From Cyclobacteriaceae bacterium (GTDB lineage Bacteria > Bacteroidota > Bacteroidia > Cytophagales > Cyclobacteriaceae): a stretch of 64,000 nucleotides of DNA. Within the stretch, counting starts at the first letter, position 1; each line of letters begins with the position of its first letter. Of the stretch, positions 59,673-64,000 are shown piece after piece. The translations under genes were made by a program, and so were the position numbers. The notes beneath the pieces were generated by a model. The model saw nothing but the letters and a program-made list of their open reading frames with translations. It searched no databases and was not told the origin of the DNA. The DNA lies in the NCBI GenBank assembly GCA_028285685.1, contig JANQOR010000032.1, positions 168,960 through 232,959 of the forward strand. Direction: 5' to 3'.

Positions 59673-59703
59673 TGTAACACCTCCCCGATGCATGGGTCTA
59701 AGT
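59673..59703 (+). promoter_or_regulatory. ECF-type promoter of the SRPBCC gene
   Basis: TGTAACACCT (59673-59682), a 10-bp spacer and TGGGTCTAAGT (59693-59703), nearly identical to the promoter before the sigma gene. The spacers differ in sequence (CCCCGATGCA here, ATCAACTCCC there), so only the blocks are conserved. It ends 21 bp before the ATG. Confidence 0.78.
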
Positions 59704-59724
59704 GAAAAATGAAACGAAAGACTT

Positions 59725-60354
59725 ATGAAATGGACATTAAAGATTTTAGTTATGGGAGTTTTAGCAGGCTTTGCATTTTCAGCTGAGGCACAGAAGAAGG
59801 TGCAGTCATTTAAGGTAAGTAAAGTCCTTCCATTTTCCGCTGATCAGGTTTGGGAGGTTGTTGGTGAAGATTATGGTCGGATTGCCTATTCACATCCTAA
59901 AATTGTTGCATCCGAATACATCAACGGATCGCTAAAAGCGGGTGAGGGTGCAGAACGGGTTTGCTATTTTAATGATAGGCAGACACAGTATTTGAAGGAG
60001 AAGATGATTGACTACTCTCCTGATGATAAGATGTTTACGAATGTGGTATACAAGGCCGGAAAATTTCCTCTGAATCCTGAATACACGAGGGCGCTATATT
60101 CGGTAAAGGACCTGGGGCCTGGAAAGAGCGAGTTGTCATTTGACATGCAATACCGGACCAAGCCAGCGTTTATGGGTCCGATGGCAAAAGGAAAATTCAA
60201 ACGATTGATTCAAGATTATTTCATTGCCATAGAACATCACATTAAGACCGGTGAAGAGGTAACAAAGGAAAATTTCAAGGAGATCAAAAAGCTCTATACC
60301 AAAAGTGGATCAAAGCAGGAGGAGGTAGCTCTGGCGATGGTCAAGCTATACTAA
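59725..60354 (+). CDS. Exported SRPBCC-like protein, 209 aa
   Basis: A signal peptide (MKWTLKILVMGVLAGFAFSAEAQ) is followed by an SRPBCC/START-like domain (about residues 25-180): VSKVLPFSADQVWEVVGEDY, then GEGAERVCYFNDRQTQYLKE and a long C-terminal helix. Such domains bind hydrophobic ligands. It is the likely direct target of the sigma factor encoded upstream, as both carry the same promoter. A strong terminator follows. Confidence 0.85.
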   Translation: MKWTLKILVMGVLAGFAFSAEAQKKVQSFKVSKVLPFSADQVWEVVGEDYGRIAYSHPKIVASEYINGSLKAGEGAERVCYFNDRQTQYLKEKMIDYSPDDKMFTNVVYKAGKFPLNPEYTRALYSVKDLGPGKSELSFDMQYRTKPAFMGPMAKGKFKRLIQDYFIAIEHHIKTGEEVTKENFKEIKKLYTKSGSKQEEVALAMVKLY

Positions 60355-60382
60355 TGGGTTTTTGGTACTTTGAGATAGTTTT

Positions 60383-60410
60383 AAAAAGGAGCACGGAAGT
60401 GCTCCTTTTT
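60383..60410 (+). terminator. Rho-independent terminator after the SRPBCC gene
   Basis: AAAAAGGAGCAC (60383-60394) pairs perfectly with GTGCTCCTTTTT (60399-60410) across the tetraloop GGAA, ending in a T-run. It closes the sigma/SRPBCC unit and, with A-rich left arm, may also serve the convergent DinB gene. Confidence 0.92.
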
Positions 60411-60424
60411 TTGATCAAGATAGA

Positions 60425-61042
60425 TCAACCTGGAAATTGCGAATGATTGAGCACCTCTTCCAGCTGCTTAATATGTCTTTCCGTATGTGCCGAAATGAAA
60501 AGCAACCAATGATAGCCATTTACTTCCCCTACAGGGCCAAAATTCTCATAGTAAGCTTTCAGTGGTTTGTCTACGGACTTAACATATCCATTTGTTTCCT
60601 CCCGACGTTTCTTAAATGCTTCGATAAAGATTTTTGGGGATTCAAATGATCCGGTAGGAGCAACAGGTTCCGGAGCTTTAAATTTTTCTTTTCTACCCAC
60701 AATGAGCTCGACAAATTCTTCAGCTTTTTGCTTCGAATTAGGCATGAGTTCGGGCTTGTATTCTTTTTCAATAATCGTCTCCACCCTACGTAGGATAACG
60801 GATTCTGCTTTGAAGATATGTTCGGCAATTTCTGCCGGAGACCAAGTTTCAGGAGTTGGTTTGTAACGCCACTGCTCATCCGACAGTGATTCAATTTTCT
60901 CAATGAGAGCCGTTCTGCTTTTTTTCAAGTAGTTGTTGATCTCTTTTCGATCGGATTTAGTCAGATGGCCTTCGTCGGGCTTAAACGCGGAACAGACAAG
61001 TACCATGCTCATCAACACCGCCATGCTTAGTAGTTTTTTCAT
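60425..61042 (-). CDS. DinB-family protein with signal peptide, 205 aa
   Basis: I start at the ATG at 61040-61042 (MKKLLSMAVLMSMVLVCSAF); an ATG seven residues upstream adds only polar residues. The DinB four-helix fold is indicated by RYKPTPETWSPAEIAEHIFK (His near residue 79) and by the C-terminal HTERHIKQLEE, giving the usual three-His metal site with HW nearby. Most DinB proteins are cytosolic thiol-transferases (for example with bacillithiol); this one has a signal or lipoprotein-like leader (LVCSA). bshC is in this window. Confidence 0.85.
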   Translation of the reverse strand: MKKLLSMAVLMSMVLVCSAFKPDEGHLTKSDRKEINNYLKKSRTALIEKIESLSDEQWRYKPTPETWSPAEIAEHIFKAESVILRRVETIIEKEYKPELMPNSKQKAEEFVELIVGRKEKFKAPEPVAPTGSFESPKIFIEAFKKRREETNGYVKSVDKPLKAYYENFGPVGEVNGYHWLLFISAHTERHIKQLEEVLNHSQFPG

Positions 61043-61109
61043 GTGCTTGATTTTTTTGGACAAGCATACGGTTCCGAGTATCTCCAGGTGAGGTTTTTGT
61101 GCAATGGAT

Positions 61110-61142
61110 GGTTGAATGGTGGGTGTTTGAGGGTTGAATGGT
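61110..61142 (-). promoter_or_regulatory. LytTR-type direct repeat between LytTR and DinB genes
   Basis: On the minus strand ACCATTCAACC occurs twice, at 61132-61142 and 61110-61120, with 22-bp period. LytTR regulators such as ComE and AgrA bind two 9-bp direct repeats (ACnnTTnAG-like) spaced 12-13 bp. The pair lies 68 bp upstream of the DinB start and reaches the last base of the LytTR stop codon. Confidence 0.55.
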
Positions 61143-61957
61143 CAGGACTTCAACCAATTTTTAAGTTTGGAACTTTTATATCTGCTAACAAACACAATCT
61201 CTTCAAGGTGGCTAATTCGAAGTTGTAGCTTGTTGTTTTTAAGTTTTTGAAGAGAGAGAACCGAATCACGTGCGACAATTACTTGGCGGTTGGCTCGAAA
61301 GAACTGATCGGAAAGGGACGATTCCACTTCATTTAGGGAATCGAATTGCGTAATGATTTTTTTCCCGTCAGTGGTAACTAGAAAAATGACTCCATTGTGA
61401 TGCTTGAAGTAAGCAATCTCAGACTGAGAAAGTTTCAGGAGTTCATTGTTTCGAACCACTGACAATTCAGTTGTACTTGAGTTTTTGGCGAGGCGATTCA
61501 GGGTCAGGGCTTCATTTCGATTCTTATTGATGCCGCGAAGAATGAACACACCTGTTTCGATCAAAGAAATCATTAGGCAAACACTTAACAAGCCAACAAA
61601 GCGAAAAGGATCCATGGTGAATTTAAAAAGGATCATTTGAGCTATTGTGAGAGCAGTAAAGATCCCTACACAAGCGATCAGGTTAGTTGCTATTATAGCT
61701 TTGGTGTGGGATCGGCCAAGACGATTGGAGCTGACCCTTGCAAGTAGTTTTCTGTAGTTCCAGCTATTGGTTTCGCAAATGAACAAACCGTAGATCACAA
61801 AAATAGTGAAAGGGATAGCCGGAAAATGATAGCCTGATGTAAACGGGAGCTTTTGATAGGTGATGAGATGGGTCATTAAGAATGCCAGCAAAACCATCAA
61901 ACTTCGACGAATCGTAGACTCGCTAGTAGCAATTCGAGATAGTGTGCCAGCATTCAT
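61142..61957 (-). CDS. LytTR-family regulator with membrane domain, 271 aa
   Basis: Four hydrophobic segments (about residues 20-36, 46-60, 90-110 and 118-140) precede a LytTR DNA-binding domain (about 172-271) with LLKLSQSEIAYFKHHNGVIF and SDQFFRANRQVIVARDSVLS. There is no receiver domain. It is one of three membrane LytTR proteins in the window and ends 100 bp before the DinB start, with the direct repeat between them. Confidence 0.9.
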   Translation of the reverse strand: MNAGTLSRIATSESTIRRSLMVLLAFLMTHLITYQKLPFTSGYHFPAIPFTIFVIYGLFICETNSWNYRKLLARVSSNRLGRSHTKAIIATNLIACVGIFTALTIAQMILFKFTMDPFRFVGLLSVCLMISLIETGVFILRGINKNRNEALTLNRLAKNSSTTELSVVRNNELLKLSQSEIAYFKHHNGVIFLVTTDGKKIITQFDSLNEVESSLSDQFFRANRQVIVARDSVLSLQKLKNNKLQLRISHLEEIVFVSRYKSSKLKNWLKS

Positions 61958-62039
61958 GAATACCTAATAAACCGAGACTTTCACCAAACAGGTAATATTT
62001 TTACATAGACGGGAGTGTACCACATTCAAAAGAGAACCA

Positions 62040-62825
62040 ATGAAAATTCCAATCTATCAAGTGGATGCTTTCACGAATAAGTTGTTCGGAGGCAACCCTG
62101 CTGCTATTTGCCCTTTAGAGGAATGGCTTGATGATGATGTTCTATTGAATATCGCCAAAGAAAACAATCTGGCAGAGACTGCTTACTTCGTAGAGAATGA
62201 TGATCGTTTCCATCTACGATGGTTTACACCCGAAATTGAGATGGATCTTTGTGGACATGCGACCCTAGCATCTGCACATGTTATTTTTCACCACCGAGGA
62301 CATGTCGGTGATGAAATTTTCTTTGATTCGATGAGCGGCGAGCTAATAGTAAAGAAAAATGTTGACCTGCTCCAATTGGATTTTCCGTCCAGAATGCCAG
62401 AACCTGTAGAGATTCCTGACATTATTTTAAAGGCCTTTGACAAGCGACCCGCTAAGATCTTGAAGGCTCGGGACTACTTTCTTATCTACGATGAGGAGGA
62501 GGACGTGCGACAATTACAAGTTGATCAAAGCAGTTTGTCATGGGTGGACCCGGGGACCGGAGGAATTATTTGCACGGCACCCGGAAGAGAAGTGGATTTT
62601 GTGTCACGCTTTTTCACCCCCGGAGCTGCAGTTTTTGAAGATCCTGTCACCGGATCCGCACATTGTTCCTTGATTCCCTATTGGTCGGAGATTCTCGAAA
62701 AAAATGAGCTGATTGCACACCAGGTTTCAGATCGTATGGGTGAACTGTTCTGTGAAAATGTAGGAGATCGGGTCCTGATTTCAGGAAGAGCTATAACCTT
62801 TTTGCAAGGCGAGATAGAGGTCTAA
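62040..62825 (+). CDS. PhzF-family isomerase/epimerase-like protein, 261 aa
   Basis: The start IPIYQVDAFTNKLFGGNPAA is the PhzF signature. The catalytic glutamate is E46 in NLAETAYFV, and WFTPEIEMDLCGHATLASAH and FEDPVTGSAHCSLIPYWSE are the two halves of the active site. PhzF-like proteins isomerise small ring compounds; most, including this one, have no known substrate and no phenazine genes nearby. Its stop overlaps the convergent oxidoreductase stop by 4 bp. Confidence 0.93.
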   Translation: MKIPIYQVDAFTNKLFGGNPAAICPLEEWLDDDVLLNIAKENNLAETAYFVENDDRFHLRWFTPEIEMDLCGHATLASAHVIFHHRGHVGDEIFFDSMSGELIVKKNVDLLQLDFPSRMPEPVEIPDIILKAFDKRPAKILKARDYFLIYDEEEDVRQLQVDQSSLSWVDPGTGGIICTAPGREVDFVSRFFTPGAAVFEDPVTGSAHCSLIPYWSEILEKNELIAHQVSDRMGELFCENVGDRVLISGRAITFLQGEIEV

Positions 62826-64000
62826 AGTACTTCAACAAAATGCCTGGCTTTTTTGCCTGTTCCGTCCAGGATCTGGTGACGGCAAGAGGTACCATTTGCA
62901 ACAATGATCGCGTCTTTGTCAGCTTTTCTTACTTTGGGAAAAAGAACGAGTTCGCCAACTTTCATTGAGATTTCAAAATGTTCCTTTTCATAACCGAATG
63001 AGCCAGCCATTCCGCAGCAGCCGCTAGGAATCATCTCAGCTTCATAATTTTCAGGGGCTGAAAGCACCTTTTTCAGTGGGGTCATTGAAGCCAACGCTTT
63101 CTGGTGACAATGACCGTGGATCAGTATTTTCTTACTGTCCCTTGGAAAATCAGACGAACTTAAAGTCCCATTGTCCAGTTCTCGTGCCAGGAATTCATCA
63201 AGCGTAAAGACGAATTGCGCTACCGACTGGGCTTTTTCTTTGTCCTCACCTTGAAGTAAGTCAGGATATTCGTCGCGGAATGTGAGAATTGCTGACGGTT
63301 CTATCCCGATCAAATAAATGTCTTCATTTAGCAATCCTGAAAAAGCTTGAATATTTTCTAAAGCTAAACTTTTTGCTTGTTCCAGGAGACCCTTAGAAAG
63401 ATAGGCTCTTCCACTAGCCGAGTGTTGTATTTCGAGAACCTGGTAGCCTAATCGGTCAAGTAGCATGATAGCTTTTTTGCCAATTTCTACATCTAGGTAA
63501 TTGGTGAACTCGTCAAAAAAGAAATAAATCTTTTTCTTGGGTTCACGCTGGAGTGAGTGAAATTTCTTTCTAAACCAGTATCGCAAGGATCTTCTTGCCA
63601 TTTTGGGAATCGAACGACCGCCAGCGAAACCCAACACCGGTTTTGAGAGGTTCCTGGTAAGGTTGTAAAGCGCTGGCATTGATTCAAATCGCTCAATACT
63701 CCTTGAATAGTTGGCGATCATTTTTGCACGCCAGGGAATGCCACTGGACTTGTAAGATTGATACTGCCACTCGGCTTTTAGCTTAGCCATGTCCACGTTT
63801 GATGGGCATTCACTTTTGCATCCTTTGCACGAAAGACAGAGGTCCATTACCTCCTTGATCTCCGTATGTTCAAACGGATTTTCTTTTTCTGATTTTGTCA
63901 GAAATTCTCTCAAGATGTTTGCACGAGCTCTCGTGGTATCCTTCTCATCGCGTGTTGCCATGTAACTCGGGCACATGGTTCCACCGGTTAATGCGGATTT
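62822..64000 (-). CDS. FAD/Fe-S oxidoreductase, C-terminal Fe-S part (partial, runs off right edge)
   Basis: The frame is open to the right edge, so the N-terminal part is missing; 392 residues are visible. It shows the second half of a ferredoxin-type pair: GTMCPSYMATRD with one cysteine, then LCLSCKGCKSECPSNVDMAK with a CxxCxxCxxxC site. Two CCG-like domains follow, with HGHCHQKALAS and PSGCCGMAGSFGYEK. The order matches large D-lactate/glycolate dehydrogenase-like FAD-Fe-S proteins (about 970 residues). A full-length view needs the next contig part. Confidence 0.88.
   Translation of the reverse strand, partial: KSALTGGTMCPSYMATRDEKDTTRARANILREFLTKSEKENPFEHTEIKEVMDLCLSCKGCKSECPSNVDMAKLKAEWQYQSYKSSGIPWRAKMIANYSRSIERFESMPALYNLTRNLSKPVLGFAGGRSIPKMARRSLRYWFRKKFHSLQREPKKKIYFFFDEFTNYLDVEIGKKAIMLLDRLGYQVLEIQHSASGRAYLSKGLLEQAKSLALENIQAFSGLLNEDIYLIGIEPSAILTFRDEYPDLLQGEDKEKAQSVAQFVFTLDEFLARELDNGTLSSSDFPRDSKKILIHGHCHQKALASMTPLKKVLSAPENYEAEMIPSGCCGMAGSFGYEKEHFEISMKVGELVLFPKVRKADKDAIIVANGTSCRHQILDGTGKKARHFVEVL

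Noticed and set aside
1-64000. tRNA, rRNA, insertion sequences, integrases, prophage or defence genes
   Set aside because: No cloverleaf-like segment, transposase, integrase, phage structural gene, restriction enzyme or CRISPR-Cas motif was recognised on either strand; a dedicated RNA scan was not possible.

Overview
The window looks like chromosome of a marine or soil-type member of the Bacteroidota, most likely order Cytophagales. Evidence read from the sequence: bacillithiol synthesis gene bshC; paired small families that resemble DUF6452/DUF6048; very large FtsX-type permeases with a cytoplasmic 'prefix' domain controlled by PadR regulators; several membrane-tethered LytTR regulators; many lipoproteins and beta-barrel-like envelope proteins; a Bacteroidota-style -7 box (TAnnTTTG) in front of one padR; and frequent TTG/GTG starts without clear Shine-Dalgarno sites. 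No rRNA, tRNA, CRISPR array, insertion sequence or phage gene was seen. DUF and family names are from memory and were not searched.

Layout. 1-2804: ABCG-like exporter with a TerB-like N-terminus (runs off the left edge). 2943-9916 (minus): rimO-bshC-PLP enzyme-GH3-bestrophin, probably one operon, then a lipoprotein and a strong terminator. 10053-12939 (plus): DUF6452/DUF6048-like pair, di-haem peroxidase, barrel protein. 13081-14558: a 55-residue CxxC protein and a WG-repeat protein. 14555-18753: barrel protein, dienelactone-hydrolase-like lipoprotein, TonB-like protein, DUF3089 hydrolase, CarboxypepD-like protein. 18841-25071: SRPBCC protein, class V aminotransferase, a membrane FG-GAP/LytTR receptor next to a LamG lipoprotein, and two glycosyltransferases. 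25102-26809: Hsp20 and an MFS transporter.

26839-29882 and 37973-43583 are two PadR/permease modules (one and two permeases) with the same promoter design: two identical direct repeats 34-35 bp apart, the nearer one abutting the start codon. Between them, 29906-33673 is a six-gene run headed by an ECF sigma factor and a membrane protein that fuses an anti-sigma-like N-terminus to a YCII/DGPF-like domain, followed by three DUF6265-like domains in two secreted proteins and a secreted two-domain VOC protein. 33761-37899 holds a CarboxypepD-like protein, a TlpA-like lipoprotein, a membrane protein, a LytTR regulator and a second sigma/partner pair.

43688-49854: VOC protein, MATE pump, and a MarR group (marR-FMN reductase-pirin, then barrel protein-isochorismatase) in which the same ATTGTA palindromic half-site occurs at two promoters. 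50061-53300: Lol/Ybb-type ABC ATPase and permease. 53373-55040: BlaI/M56 pair with two matching operators 20 bp apart. 55123-58397: SGNH esterase, DsbA-like protein, small membrane proteins and two secreted YHS proteins. 58745-60410: a third ECF sigma gene and an SRPBCC gene carrying the same promoter (TGTAACACCT-N10-TGGGTCYAAGT), which strongly suggests autoregulation and a direct target. 61042-61957: DinB-like and LytTR genes separated by a LytTR-type direct repeat. 62040-64000: PhzF-like isomerase and the C-terminal part of an Fe-S oxidoreductase that runs off the right edge.

The strongest candidates for new biology are self-contained regulatory circuits: the sigma/SRPBCC promoter pair, the FG-GAP/LytTR-LamG locus with dyads on both start codons, the sigma/YCII-fusion/DUF6265 operon, and the shared MarR operators.
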